Of a DNA stretch of 64,000 bases, positions 15,276 to 24,585 are shown one piece after another (the first letter of the stretch is position 1; every line of letters begins with the position of its first letter). Under the pieces are notes generated by a model. That model did no database searches. It saw nothing but the letters and a program-made list of their open reading frames with translations, and was not told where the DNA came from. The position numbers and the translations under genes are program-made. The stretch comes from Xanthomonas fragariae (lineage in GTDB: Bacteria > Pseudomonadota > Gammaproteobacteria > Xanthomonadales > Xanthomonadaceae), in NCBI RefSeq assembly GCF_900183975.1, contig NZ_LT853882.1:1791501-1855500 (forward strand), given 5' to 3'.

Positions 15276-16862
15276 ATGAAAGTTGGTCTTACAAAAGCCT
15301 CGCTGCATAGCATTGCCGTTGTTTTCATGCTTTCCCTGAGTGGCGGCGTTTTTGCTCAGGAAAAGGTGTTGCAAGAAAATATGACCACAGGACAGAAAAG
15401 GCAATTGGAGTCGGATCTGACTGGGTTGGTGCAAGACGTATTAAATGAAAATAATTTCAAGTATGGGCCTTCAAGAAAAACTAAATTTAAGCTGACTTAC
15501 GACCAGCTGAAAGATACGATCTATATCGATTTCGATAAATCTGCGATCCCTAAAGAACACACCCCTTCATTCGACGAAGATTTGCAACTCATTTTTCAAA
15601 CCGTCAGTGATGCCGTAGGCCAATCTGTTCCCGTGTCCGAGATTAAGTTTCTCTTCGGCGGTTTTGATATCTATCATTATTTTCCCGAAGATCGCATTCC
15701 GGTGGAAAATCCAGGCAAAGGCATGGCGGCTCGCTCACAGAAATCTGCCGCAAACCCAGTGATGCTCATTTCAGCAGGGCATGGGCTTGTGCTGGTCAAT
15801 GCCACCAATCCTGCCAAAGCCGCGTGGGCATACCAGCGGCCTACAATCAACAATCAGATTGAAGATCTGCAAACATCTGTTCTTGCATCAGCAGTTGCAA
15901 CGAGCGTTTCTGCACGCAGTAGCAACGTCACACAGTATCTTGCAAGATCTACTTCAAACGACGCTTATAACGAGGCATGCTCTGGGACCCCTGTGGTCTG
16001 CCCGCCTTTCAAAAATATGGCCGGCAGATACTATATCAAGAGTTTGCTGCCGGATAACCCGGAGATCTGGAACAGCTATTCTGCGGAAAACAAGCGGAAC
16101 TCCAAAGATCATGAATATGATGACATCCGTTCGCGAGGCTTGTATGCGAATCATGTTCAAGCTGACCAGATGATCACCATTCATACGAATGCAGCATCCA
16201 AGGAAGGCACTCCCCAGACCACTGCCTCAGGTAGTCGCTTATTTTATAATAGTAGTAAAGCCGGTGCTTCCACGTTGGCATCAAATCTTACTTGTGCCAT
16301 GAAAGAGATCATCAATTCGAATTCGACATATGCAAATTGGGCTGTTACGACTCAACAGCCGACGACTCTTTACGGTGAGAATAACTTCGCAAATCTTCCG
16401 GCAGTGGTCGTTGAGGTAGGCTTTAAAGATAATGTCAACGACGCAACTGCGATGGCCGACACAGTGTTTCAAGGGCTGATGGCTAAGGGTATTGAGAAAG
16501 GTGCGCGCCTTTCAAGAGAGTCAAAAGTCTGTAAGCCATTTAAGTTGCTCAGCGCTGCCAACATTAGTGGTCCCAATAGAACTCGTCCGCCGGTCGTAGT
16601 AAAGTTCGAAGGCTTTCCACAATATCCGATCAAAGTCCATGCCCATGTGGCCAGCTGTCCGACTGGCACTTGCAATGATGCAGACTTTACTATTAATTCA
16701 ACAACTGATAATACGTTCACTTGGAACTTCGGGTGTAACTCATCCGCGTCGGCTGCATCCATCACCTACGGCGTCGAAACAACAGCGGTGGATGCTGATG
16801 GCGTCAAGGTGGCTGCCGTTAAATCCAATGTCACGTGTCAAAAAGTTGTCGCTAGCAGCTAA
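15276..16862 (+). CDS. Secreted N-acetylmuramoyl-L-alanine amidase (amidase_3)
   Basis: 528 residues. A signal peptide (cleavage near GGVFAQ) is followed by about 130 residues of unknown domain and an amidase_3 catalytic domain at about 160-410. Zinc ligand H169 lies in LISAGHG; the RGLYAN motif and TIHTNAA (H303) follow, and the catalytic Glu E380 lies in VVVEVGF. The C-terminal 110 residues look beta-rich, with four cysteines (SCPTGTCNDA). It cleaves the amide bond between MurNAc and L-alanine in peptidoglycan. Single gene with its own promoter and terminator. Its role on the element (cell-wall remodelling for transfer, or attack) is open. Confidence 0.8.
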   Translation: MKVGLTKASLHSIAVVFMLSLSGGVFAQEKVLQENMTTGQKRQLESDLTGLVQDVLNENNFKYGPSRKTKFKLTYDQLKDTIYIDFDKSAIPKEHTPSFDEDLQLIFQTVSDAVGQSVPVSEIKFLFGGFDIYHYFPEDRIPVENPGKGMAARSQKSAANPVMLISAGHGLVLVNATNPAKAAWAYQRPTINNQIEDLQTSVLASAVATSVSARSSNVTQYLARSTSNDAYNEACSGTPVVCPPFKNMAGRYYIKSLLPDNPEIWNSYSAENKRNSKDHEYDDIRSRGLYANHVQADQMITIHTNAASKEGTPQTTASGSRLFYNSSKAGASTLASNLTCAMKEIINSNSTYANWAVTTQQPTTLYGENNFANLPAVVVEVGFKDNVNDATAMADTVFQGLMAKGIEKGARLSRESKVCKPFKLLSAANISGPNRTRPPVVVKFEGFPQYPIKVHAHVASCPTGTCNDADFTINSTTDNTFTWNFGCNSSASAASITYGVETTAVDADGVKVAAVKSNVTCQKVVASS

Positions 16863-16964
16863 CAAAAGATGTTGGGCTTGCAGCGCCTCGACTGACACCG
16901 CGTCTAAAAGCCGCATAGTTTGGACAGTGCTACGCCCTAAGCTGAATTAGAATCAGAAATATAA

Positions 16965-16995
16965 AATGAGGAGGCGAGGCCCTCCTCATTTTTTT
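16965..16995 (+). terminator. Intrinsic terminator after the amidase gene
   Basis: AATGAGGAGG pairs perfectly with CCTCCTCATT across a 6-nt loop and runs into seven T. It lies 100 bp after the amidase stop. Confidence 0.92.
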
Positions 16996-17020
16996 GCGCG
17001 GGTTTAAGCTAGATGCGATG

Positions 17021-17836
17021 CTATTGGCTTGTGCCCAGCTGACGCTCTTCTAGAAGATCTCTAAGTTTATTTGCAGAGATCAACTCTCTACATATGGTAT
17101 AGAAGAGCCAAGCGCACCATAGCAAGACCGGGAAGGCAAACAGTGACGCACGCTTTTGCTTAGGCACTTCTTTCGCTAAATGTGATTTGAGGACAGGGTC
17201 TTTCCACACCTCGCAAAGGATTTTAAGATCTCTCGGGTCGAATGTGGGCGGGATGACTTGTTTGTCGGCAGTGTTTTTGCACTGTTCGATAGTTAAAGTG
17301 TCGCTCCTGCTTGAAAAAAGCCCTGTCGTTTTTGCCTCAGTTTCTGAAATATATAAATCGGTCCCTGTCTCTTTCAAGCTAACCAATAAGCTATCTTTTG
17401 TTGCAATCACACCCAAGACGACAGCAAGAAAAATCGATGCTGCGAGAGGGATGAATGGAAGAATCACCCACCACTTAGAGTGAACTCGCTTCGGGTGGAT
17501 GACATGGCTTTTGAGATCAAATGCCCAGCCGGCATGCCCAATGAGTTTGAGCGGGATATTGTGCAAATCCGAAAAACCAATCAGGGCCTTGGCGTCTCTA
17601 AGCGTTTGGACGCGAATTTGATGTGCCATTCGAAATCCAGCAAGTGCGGAGTGATCCGCCAAATTCTTCCGAATGACTTCGTCTTCGATGTCGTCTTTAC
17701 TGATAAAAAGACGTAGCACACGGGTGTTGATAGGATGAAGAGAGCCCGAGCGCCAGGATGCAAATACAGCTGCCGAAAGAAGAGCAATGATGGAGCCAGC
17801 AGCGATCTCGCCTGTTAAAAATTTAAGCCATTCCAT
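17021..17836 (-). CDS. Polytopic membrane protein of unknown function (DUF6216-like)
   Basis: 271 residues from ATG 17836; AGAAGG lies further upstream than usual. Hydrophobic segments occur near residues 11-30, 125-147 and 235-255, with a soluble stretch between the second and third (ETGTDLYISETEAKTTG). The arrangement recalls DUF6216 membrane proteins of proteobacterial mobile elements, a low-confidence recollection. It is convergent with the amidase. No enzymatic motif is seen. Confidence 0.55.
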   Translation of the reverse strand: MEWLKFLTGEIAAGSIIALLSAAVFASWRSGSLHPINTRVLRLFISKDDIEDEVIRKNLADHSALAGFRMAHQIRVQTLRDAKALIGFSDLHNIPLKLIGHAGWAFDLKSHVIHPKRVHSKWWVILPFIPLAASIFLAVVLGVIATKDSLLVSLKETGTDLYISETEAKTTGLFSSRSDTLTIEQCKNTADKQVIPPTFDPRDLKILCEVWKDPVLKSHLAKEVPKQKRASLFAFPVLLWCAWLFYTICRELISANKLRDLLEERQLGTSQ

Positions 17837-18258
17837 TTTTTGTAGCTGCCTTCTGGTTGTGATTGGCGGTCTTTGTTTGCCGTTTGATTGCGGCAATTGG
17901 GATCACATTATACCCAGTCCGTACAGGTTTGGTTCATGTTCATTTCATCTTGGACGCTGGCCATCTGCGCCCTGTGAAATATGTTTTAAATTCACACCTA
18001 ATATTCCCTAGGACAAATACCTAAAAAAGAGAAGGTCAAGGGCCCACATATGGTTATTTGCTCCGCAAAAACCGTGGGCATCGCTTTCGCGATGAAAAGC
18101 CGCTGCTTGCGCATCGAGTTGGCCTAGAAGCTCTGCTTAGAAATGACCAAAACCCCGTGATTTATCTCTCAAAAACGGGTCGAGTGGTTTGATCTGGACA
18201 AAAGAAAGTTTAGCCATTTTGTTATTCCCACTATCAACCAACCTCAACCGGGAAATCA
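17837..18258. other. Intergenic region before the relaxase, candidate oriT
   Basis: 422 bp with no supported gene. A perfect hairpin CATCGC-TTTC-GCGATG lies at 18079-18094, and AT-rich sequence precedes the relaxase. In mobilizable elements the origin of transfer usually lies next to the relaxase gene and contains an inverted repeat, so this is the first place to look. No known nic consensus was recognised. Confidence 0.35.
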
Positions 18259-19869
18259 ATGGCAATTTATCATGTCAGCATCAAATCGTTTAGTCGTGGA
18301 AAAGGTCAATCGTCAGTCGCAGCGGCTGCTTATCGTGCAGGGATCAATCTGCGGGATACAGCTCACAAAACGACGCACAAATATGGGAAAAGATCGGGCG
18401 TTGTCTCACAACAAATGCTTGCTCCCGATGGAGCACCGAGATGGTGTTTCGATGTTCGAAGCTTCTGGGATATTAATGAGCAACAAGAAACGAGAGCAAA
18501 TGCTCGGGTGGCGAGGGAAGTCGAAGTTTCCTTACCCAACAGTCTAGATGCTCCACAGCGCAGAATGCTTGCCCTCGATCTTGGTCAGCTTCTTGTCGAT
18601 CGCTATCAAGCGGCTGTGCTGGTGGCTGTTCACTTACCAGGGAGAAGGGGAGACCAACGCAATCATCATGTGCATCTACTCATCTCCGCCAGGAAGGTCG
18701 ATGCCAACGGGTTAGGGGATCGAGCTTGTGCTGAGTTCGATGCAAGGCGGGGAGCAGGGGCAACGGAGATGAAAGTCCTGCGTGGGAAGATCGCATCAGT
18801 GATCAATGCGCATCTCATCATGGCCGGAGTTGAAGCACGAGTGGACCACCGAACACTGAGGGCCCAAGCGCAAGATGCGTTCAAACAAGGCGATTACGAG
18901 AGGGCCAGAGCGCTCACCAGAGCACCTAAAAAGCGCATCTCGCGGGGAGAGTTCTTCCAAGCCAAGCGCCATCAGAAAGCTGTGGCCTTGGGGGAAAAGG
19001 TCTCGCCAGCGGATCGGCGCTTTGCTCAAATTTTAAAAGAGTGCCAGTCTTCCCGGGAAAACCGTCTAGTCCATGATGTGCCTGCCAGCCACAATCATGA
19101 CGCAGCGCTCCGTGATCGAGCCAGAGAGAAAGGGCAGAGGAGCTTTGCCGAACAGGAGAATCGTCGCTTCGATGATCAACTCTATCCCAACGGCCAGAGG
19201 CCAAGTCAGCAGGTTCTAAACCGCATCCATACTCGATACAGCCCATTGACCAGACAAGCCAGTAAAGTCACACGACTGGCAAGAGCCACAGGCAAAGATG
19301 CAGAAATTTTAAATCAACAAGCGGAGCTGATTGAGCAGTGGTTAGAAGCTCAGCATGAAACCGCTCGGCAAGCGTTGGACATTCTCAACAGCCTTCCGGG
19401 CATCCAAATTGAAGATTGCTTTAACCAAGCCTATGAGGTCCTAATGTGTCGCAGAGTAGATCACTACGCGACAAAGCCATTTCTCTTCGAGGATACGGAG
19501 CTGTTGGGTAAATCCATGCTGCGCTATGCGCGTATGCTCGTGAGTCCATACCGTGCGCAATGTGACTACCTTGCCGCAAAGGCTAGGCTCTCGGAGTTCG
19601 ATGGTGAAGCGCCAACGGCTGAATCTGCGTTGGCCGCTCGACAAGCTCAAAGGGCAAAGCACCTGATCTCCAAGCGAGTGATGAAGTTAAGGGAGTGGCG
19701 GATTAAAAAAGCACGATGTGCCATGGATGAAGCGAGAAAAAGTTTCGAGAAAAACTTCAAAATTGATTTGCCAATCGCGCCGGGTCCTCAAGATCATTCA
19801 TCAAACAATACGTTAGATTCTAACGAGTCCGGCCAGTGGCAACTTAGGTTCAAGCCGCCGCGATTGTGA
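18259..19869 (+). CDS. MobA/MobL-family (MobQ) conjugative relaxase
   Basis: 536 residues. The N-terminal 220 residues are the relaxase: MAIYHVSIKSFSRGKG start, Tyr25 in AAAAYRAG as the probable nicking residue, and the metal-binding histidines H136, H137, H139 in NHHVHLLIS. The rest is a long charged helical region without helicase or primase motifs. It would nick one strand at oriT and pilot the DNA into a recipient through a helper T4SS. No coupling protein or mating-pair genes occur in the island, so transfer depends on a helper. Confidence 0.9.
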   Translation: MAIYHVSIKSFSRGKGQSSVAAAAYRAGINLRDTAHKTTHKYGKRSGVVSQQMLAPDGAPRWCFDVRSFWDINEQQETRANARVAREVEVSLPNSLDAPQRRMLALDLGQLLVDRYQAAVLVAVHLPGRRGDQRNHHVHLLISARKVDANGLGDRACAEFDARRGAGATEMKVLRGKIASVINAHLIMAGVEARVDHRTLRAQAQDAFKQGDYERARALTRAPKKRISRGEFFQAKRHQKAVALGEKVSPADRRFAQILKECQSSRENRLVHDVPASHNHDAALRDRAREKGQRSFAEQENRRFDDQLYPNGQRPSQQVLNRIHTRYSPLTRQASKVTRLARATGKDAEILNQQAELIEQWLEAQHETARQALDILNSLPGIQIEDCFNQAYEVLMCRRVDHYATKPFLFEDTELLGKSMLRYARMLVSPYRAQCDYLAAKARLSEFDGEAPTAESALAARQAQRAKHLISKRVMKLREWRIKKARCAMDEARKSFEKNFKIDLPIAPGPQDHSSNNTLDSNESGQWQLRFKPPRL

Positions 19870-19890
19870 TTTTTGTGATGGCGAATAACG

Positions 19891-19915
19891 GCGAGGCTCA
19901 ACGCCTCGCTTTTTT
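19891..19915 (+). terminator. Intrinsic terminator after the relaxase gene
   Basis: GCGAGGC pairs with GCCTCGC across a 5-nt loop, then six T. It lies 21 bp after the relaxase stop. Confidence 0.9.
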
Positions 19916-19981
19916 GCGATTGGCACTTGACCTTTCGAGCCAGCGGCTTACTGTATGCTCTTACTTGCACGGCGATATGAC

Positions 19982-20257
19982 ATGTCTAATAAAATGCTGC
20001 GTTGCGGTGATGATATCGATAAAAGCTGTCACGATATTTGGCTAGCGGTCTACATCAAAGAGGTCGCAAGCCAAGATCAACAGCGTGCGGAAGAACTGGC
20101 TCAAAGCGCGGTGGAAAATTATCTAAGTCGTTGGGTTCTTGATGTTCCATGTGGCGAGGACAAGCAGCTTTATTTAAATTCAATCTTGGCGATGGAATAT
20201 GCTAAAAATCGACACCCGGAGTGGCTGAGGGAACAGGCTGCCCGATCCGCGGAATAA
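19982..20257 (+). CDS. Small protein of unknown function
   Basis: 91 residues from ATG 19982; ATG 19955 in frame is an alternative. A promoter-like TTGACC-N16-TACTGT lies at 19927-19954 after the relaxase terminator, which would support the start at 19982. The protein is acidic and helical (SQDQQRAEELAQSAVENYLSR), with three cysteines near the N-terminus and middle. I do not recognise a family. It ends 1 bp before the convergent PD-(D/E)XK-like gene. Confidence 0.55.
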   Translation: MSNKMLRCGDDIDKSCHDIWLAVYIKEVASQDQQRAEELAQSAVENYLSRWVLDVPCGEDKQLYLNSILAMEYAKNRHPEWLREQAARSAE

Positions 20258-20258
20258 T

Positions 20259-21161
20259 TTATTTTAGTTCTGATTTTAATTTTGCATTAGGGTTGGGCTC
20301 GATTTCCTGGAAGGAAGCAACCAGCTTATGGAGGGAATTTGTTTTTCCTGAGAATGCTATTAGTTTCCCGCTCGTTGTTTTAATTAGCGTCTCAATTTCT
20401 TCAGTTTTGCCGTCACATAGAAAATCCACGTATATCTGAAATTGCTTCAAAGGGACGCCTAGGGAGATGATGGTATTGGGCGGGCTTACTTCGTGTATTT
20501 CAACGGTTTTTTGATAAAGTTGCTGTATCAGGAAACGACTGATTTTTTTGCTAAAAATGCAATCGAATAACTCAAATTTTTTAGATGCTCGCAGGCCACG
20601 GAGGAGTCTAAGCTTTTGCTGGTCCGTTCTTGTTACTCCATATTCTGCTCCTTCATTTTCTTCAAAACCACCTCTTATTTGAGTGGCTAGAGCATAGGGT
20701 TCCATGGCAAGTTCATGCTCCCCGGCCGCAAAGGAGTAGTAAAGAAAATGATGGGCTGCTAATGAAATATTAAAGAGATTGAGGTAATCTGGCGAGGATT
20801 TTCCTGGCAATCCCTCAATGATTTCGCGGACTTTCCTGTGTGCATGTTTCCTCGGAGTCGAGGAGCCCCTCTGCCATTCCTCCCATATTTCAACTGATGT
20901 AGACTTGGCCTCTATCAAATAAAATTTTTCATCTCTTGAAAATTTGACATCGCCAAGCTTCTTATCAGTGTTGCCTGATAACGATACAAATAGATCAGGT
21001 TTGCAGCCATGGGCTTGGGCTATATCCCATTGTGTGTCTCTGAGTGCAATAACAACGGAGCTTTCGGCAAGACGGGCCATTTTCATACTCGCGAGATTGG
21101 TAACGGGGTTTTGCTGAATCTCAGATATCCAGCAGCTTGAAGGGATGTGATTTAAATTCAA
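20259..21161 (-). CDS. PD-(D/E)XK nuclease-like protein
   Basis: 300 residues. A helix with Glu33 (MARLAESSVVIAL), then P55-D56 in GCKPDLFVS and E84-x-K86 in FYLIEAKS follow the order of a PD-(D/E)XK nuclease active site. The rest is helical and unrecognised (AHHFLYYSFAAGEHELAMEPYALA). The start codon overlaps the stop of the upstream DUF4209/HEPN-like gene by 4 bp (21158-21161), so both are almost certainly made together. No restriction-modification partner is near. The nuclease assignment comes from motif spacing alone. Confidence 0.55.
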   Translation of the reverse strand: MNLNHIPSSCWISEIQQNPVTNLASMKMARLAESSVVIALRDTQWDIAQAHGCKPDLFVSLSGNTDKKLGDVKFSRDEKFYLIEAKSTSVEIWEEWQRGSSTPRKHAHRKVREIIEGLPGKSSPDYLNLFNISLAAHHFLYYSFAAGEHELAMEPYALATQIRGGFEENEGAEYGVTRTDQQKLRLLRGLRASKKFELFDCIFSKKISRFLIQQLYQKTVEIHEVSPPNTIISLGVPLKQFQIYVDFLCDGKTEEIETLIKTTSGKLIAFSGKTNSLHKLVASFQEIEPNPNAKLKSELK

Positions 21162-23038
21162 TTTTTTTCAATAAGTTGTTGCCTATATGGCCACATGATT
21201 AGCCGCAGTAGTGCCCACCAAAGCACGATCGTTGCTGTTGATGCAAGGTGCTCATCTTTAATTAGCCCATGGCCATAGAGATTTCTTAAATTGTGACCCG
21301 ATCGGTGCGTGAGAATGGCTTTTAGCTCGATTACGATGTCTTCGTGGAACACCTGAGCAATGTCTTCATGGCCTAACAAATCACTCAAAGATTTCTCTTC
21401 CTCTATCCCATCTTTGACGGCAAGCGTGTTGATGTTTCTACGTTTAAACGCTGCACGCACAAAAGGCTCAGCTTGTGGGATAAGAAAGATGGCTGCTTCT
21501 TCCCAGTCGTGTTCCAGTCCCGCCAGAAGGCCTCTTGCCAAGGACCACTCGTGCCCCTCCGGAACCATAGGGGACGCATGAGTAAGGGCCAGCAGATCAT
21601 TGAGCGTGGGCTCACACCGATTGCGAACCAAGCTGGTGGCATGCATGACAGCAACATTTGCAAGCAGCGGATGATAATATCGGCAGATGTTTTCGATCAT
21701 GTGTTGCTCTAAATTAGCTGGATCTTTGGCATCGAACGCATCTCCTCGTTCGACTGGCACGCCTTCATCGTTGTAGACCACCCTCGCAAAAAGATGCTGG
21801 AAAACATATTTCTTGGACGTCTCGATGACTTCCGCTTTGATTTTCTCGACCGAGGTGAAGGTTGAGAATGCAAACGCGAGTTGGAAGAGTGCCGTAGGCA
21901 GTTCTGTGCTGGTGACTTGCTGCTCGATGAAAGCAATCAGACCTCTGGTGTCGATCTCGTGGCTGACTGAGTGCATCTCATCCGAGATCGTCCTTCGGAT
22001 CTCGGCTAACTCCGATTGCAGCTCTTTAATTTTGGTTCGGTCGCCTCTGTGCCGGCGAAGCAAAGCAATGCCTTCTGCCATCCAGTCCGCTCGCACCATG
22101 GCCTGTCGGTCGCCACGAGCTTTTTTTATCAGTGCATCGGCAGATTTGTGATAGCACGCCTCAGATCGAGCAGTGTTCTTGGCGGCATGCCACAGTCTTG
22201 CGGCTTTTTTATAGAAGCTTGGAATGTTATCGACCACTGCTTCTTGGTCATCGCCAAACCATGAATCGGCAGCTTTCTCCAACTTTTCAGCGATTGTTCC
22301 AGCTAGGGAATGTTGTCTTTGGATAATCTCTTCTGCAAGTGTTGAAATTATACCAAGCCGTTTTTTATTAATTGCATGGTCGATTGCGTTGGTGGCCGTC
22401 ATCCACACATCTTCTCGGAACGCGTCATCCTTTCGACGGTATTTCCAACCCAAATGCATCGCTCGTTGCAGACATTGCAAAGAGTCCATTGCTTTAATTG
22501 ACTCATTCCCAGCGAGAAATTCCTTCGCATGATCCAAGTATGCTTGGGCGGCGACTGCTCCCATTTCTCCCATTCCCCGGCCCTTTAAGCCAACCGATGG
22601 CCCTGCCACGCACGCCACATCCGCCAAGCGCGCTTTAAGCCAAGCATTTCTCGCGGACTTGGCCATGGCTTGAAGAAACTGCACATCCAGTTGTCCAAGG
22701 TGCTGCGGAGCGGGTGTGCAGCGATTACCATCCTGCCACATTGGTCCAAATGGCTCTGGCAAGTTTCCACGGAAGTGCATTGATATGACTGCACTAAGCA
22801 ACTTCAAAACCAATGCTTCTTCTTCATGGCCTTCCTCAGCCAAATTTTTAGATCTTTGATCCGTCAGCTGGGATGCACCCCAGCGGTGATTTGTCCAGTC
22901 GTGATCGGCGAGATGGGCCTCCCAATCCAGATCATCCAAGATTGTCAGCGGAACAGGCTTGTCGATGATTGATGGCAGTGTCTCGGATTCGCTTGCCGCT
23001 TCCTCTTTTGCCGCTTGATCTTGACCGTCCATGCGCAA
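21158..23038 (-). CDS. Large helical protein with C-terminal DUF4209/HEPN-like domain
   Basis: 626 residues, almost entirely alpha-helical with TPR-like stretches in the middle (KKAARLWHAAKNTARSEACYHK). The last 100 residues match DUF4209: IKDGIEEEK-like lead, then LTHRSGHNLRNLYGHGLIKDEH. R585-N-x3-H590 has the R-x4-H pattern of HEPN ribonucleases and toxins. It is the first gene of a two-gene unit, with 4 bp overlap to the nuclease-like gene, and lies 10 bp after the integrase on the same strand. Architecture suggests an abortive-infection effector with a sensor part; this is inference. Confidence 0.6.
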   Translation of the reverse strand: MRMDGQDQAAKEEAASESETLPSIIDKPVPLTILDDLDWEAHLADHDWTNHRWGASQLTDQRSKNLAEEGHEEEALVLKLLSAVISMHFRGNLPEPFGPMWQDGNRCTPAPQHLGQLDVQFLQAMAKSARNAWLKARLADVACVAGPSVGLKGRGMGEMGAVAAQAYLDHAKEFLAGNESIKAMDSLQCLQRAMHLGWKYRRKDDAFREDVWMTATNAIDHAINKKRLGIISTLAEEIIQRQHSLAGTIAEKLEKAADSWFGDDQEAVVDNIPSFYKKAARLWHAAKNTARSEACYHKSADALIKKARGDRQAMVRADWMAEGIALLRRHRGDRTKIKELQSELAEIRRTISDEMHSVSHEIDTRGLIAFIEQQVTSTELPTALFQLAFAFSTFTSVEKIKAEVIETSKKYVFQHLFARVVYNDEGVPVERGDAFDAKDPANLEQHMIENICRYYHPLLANVAVMHATSLVRNRCEPTLNDLLALTHASPMVPEGHEWSLARGLLAGLEHDWEEAAIFLIPQAEPFVRAAFKRRNINTLAVKDGIEEEKSLSDLLGHEDIAQVFHEDIVIELKAILTHRSGHNLRNLYGHGLIKDEHLASTATIVLWWALLRLIMWPYRQQLIEKN

Positions 23039-23048
23039 ATCCTCGTGT

Positions 23049-24581
23049 CTAATTTTTCCAACCAGTTTTATTTTTCACCGCAATAGCTTCTTGCTTTGCA
23101 GTCTGTCGTCGCCGTTCCATGTGGCGAACCTGTTTAAACGAAAGATCAAATTGCTTAGGCTGATAGGCTGGCAAATCAACGGGTGGACCAAACTTTTCCA
23201 AGGCTTGCAAACGGGCTGGGACCGTGGGCGGATCAACATAATGTTTAAGCCCCGGTGGGAGCGTCAGATCATGCCCTGTGATCTGCTGAGCTGTCATCAC
23301 CGAAACGCCATGCTCATTGATCAACGCATTGGAAAGGGTGTGGCGGAAGCAGTGGAAGCTTTTGAGCCGTTGTGTTAATCCGCATTTCTTGGCATACGTT
23401 CGGAATTGGTCGCCCAACGCATCCCCGTAACCATGTTCACTGTGATACGGCAGATGGGGAAACAGTCTGTCAAAGCCAGCTGCCTTGACCTCATCTCGAT
23501 AGACCAAAATTCCTGCTTCAATCAGTGCAGAGGGAAGTGGCACAAAGCGGGAAGAATGCGGATTTTTCAAGCGCTGATCGGCTCGTGCTGCACGAATGTG
23601 GATGCCCCAACATCCTCCCACTTGATCGAGATCATCCACATAAAGTTGCGCAACTTCATTGATGCGGGCACCTGTTGTTAATCCCAACAAGGTGCCAAAC
23701 CAGCGATGGGGATACTTCGAAGCCCACATTTTAAATTTTGAAGGCTCAAACAACGCGTTGAGTTCTTCTTTTGAAAATGGATTGCGACTTGGCTCATCGG
23801 TGGTTGCCTTCGACCGATTGAGGATTGCCTTATGAGGAGCTTTGCTGATCAGATCTTCGCTGGCCAACGCATTAAAAAATGCTGCCAAACGATCTCGATG
23901 CTTTTCCTTCGTGCGCATCCCAAGTTTGGCGTAGCTGCCTTTTTTGGCTTTCTTCAAGATGTCGGCAGGGGCCAGCTGCGCAAACTCTGCCTTCTTGCTC
24001 GCGTTGCTGGGGTAGTGCTCGATGGCTTCCAGGAAGCTCCGCACATCATCGGCTTTGTAGTCTTCAACAGGCTTGTCACCGACCAAAGCAACGAACAATC
24101 CGAGGCTGTATTCGGTGTCGAAGATGTTGGTCGCACTTCGACCGACTCTTTTCATCTCACGAACATGGATGGCTGCGCGTTCAGAAAACAACGGCCCGGC
24201 CTTCTTCCTCACTTCGGTGGAAGAGGGCAGCGGGAGATTTTTCAACGCTTCGAGCAGCCGAGCATGGTCTTCGGCTCCGTCAGCAGACAGTTCCATCCCA
24301 CCCACCTTGATGGTGTAGGGCTGAGCTTCGTTGCCTTGCAATGCGGCCAAAGCCTGGCTCAGCAAATCGTCCTTCATGCTGCTTGCCCCCCGCCGCATCC
24401 GATCGAATGCTTCCGAGAGTGCCACAGCAGTTCGAGCTACGGCCAGTCGGGCAGCATCACCCAGGGACAAGCGAACGGGACGGACAAGGTAGCGCGAGCC
24501 AATGATGGCTTGCAGGTCGGTCGGGACGAAGAAGCGCACGTAGAGCCCAGCAGGGCGGCGCAGAAAATAAGGCTTCGGCAC
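23049..24581 (-). CDS. ssrA-targeting tyrosine integrase (DUF6538 N-terminus)
   Basis: 510 residues from GTG 24581 with GAGG upstream. The N-terminus (MPKPYFLRRPAGLYVRFFVP) matches DUF6538, an arm-binding-type domain of island integrases. The catalytic domain has Arg in TTGARINEVAQL, the HCFRH box, GHD, and Tyr in LKHYVD. It is the gene next to the ssrA att site, transcribed away from it, so it is the best candidate for the enzyme that inserted this island. Its start region overlaps the arm-type repeats at 24586-24609, giving possible autoregulation. Confidence 0.92.
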   Translation of the reverse strand: MPKPYFLRRPAGLYVRFFVPTDLQAIIGSRYLVRPVRLSLGDAARLAVARTAVALSEAFDRMRRGASSMKDDLLSQALAALQGNEAQPYTIKVGGMELSADGAEDHARLLEALKNLPLPSSTEVRKKAGPLFSERAAIHVREMKRVGRSATNIFDTEYSLGLFVALVGDKPVEDYKADDVRSFLEAIEHYPSNASKKAEFAQLAPADILKKAKKGSYAKLGMRTKEKHRDRLAAFFNALASEDLISKAPHKAILNRSKATTDEPSRNPFSKEELNALFEPSKFKMWASKYPHRWFGTLLGLTTGARINEVAQLYVDDLDQVGGCWGIHIRAARADQRLKNPHSSRFVPLPSALIEAGILVYRDEVKAAGFDRLFPHLPYHSEHGYGDALGDQFRTYAKKCGLTQRLKSFHCFRHTLSNALINEHGVSVMTAQQITGHDLTLPPGLKHYVDPPTVPARLQALEKFGPPVDLPAYQPKQFDLSFKQVRHMERRRQTAKQEAIAVKNKTGWKN

Positions 24582-24585
24582 GGGG

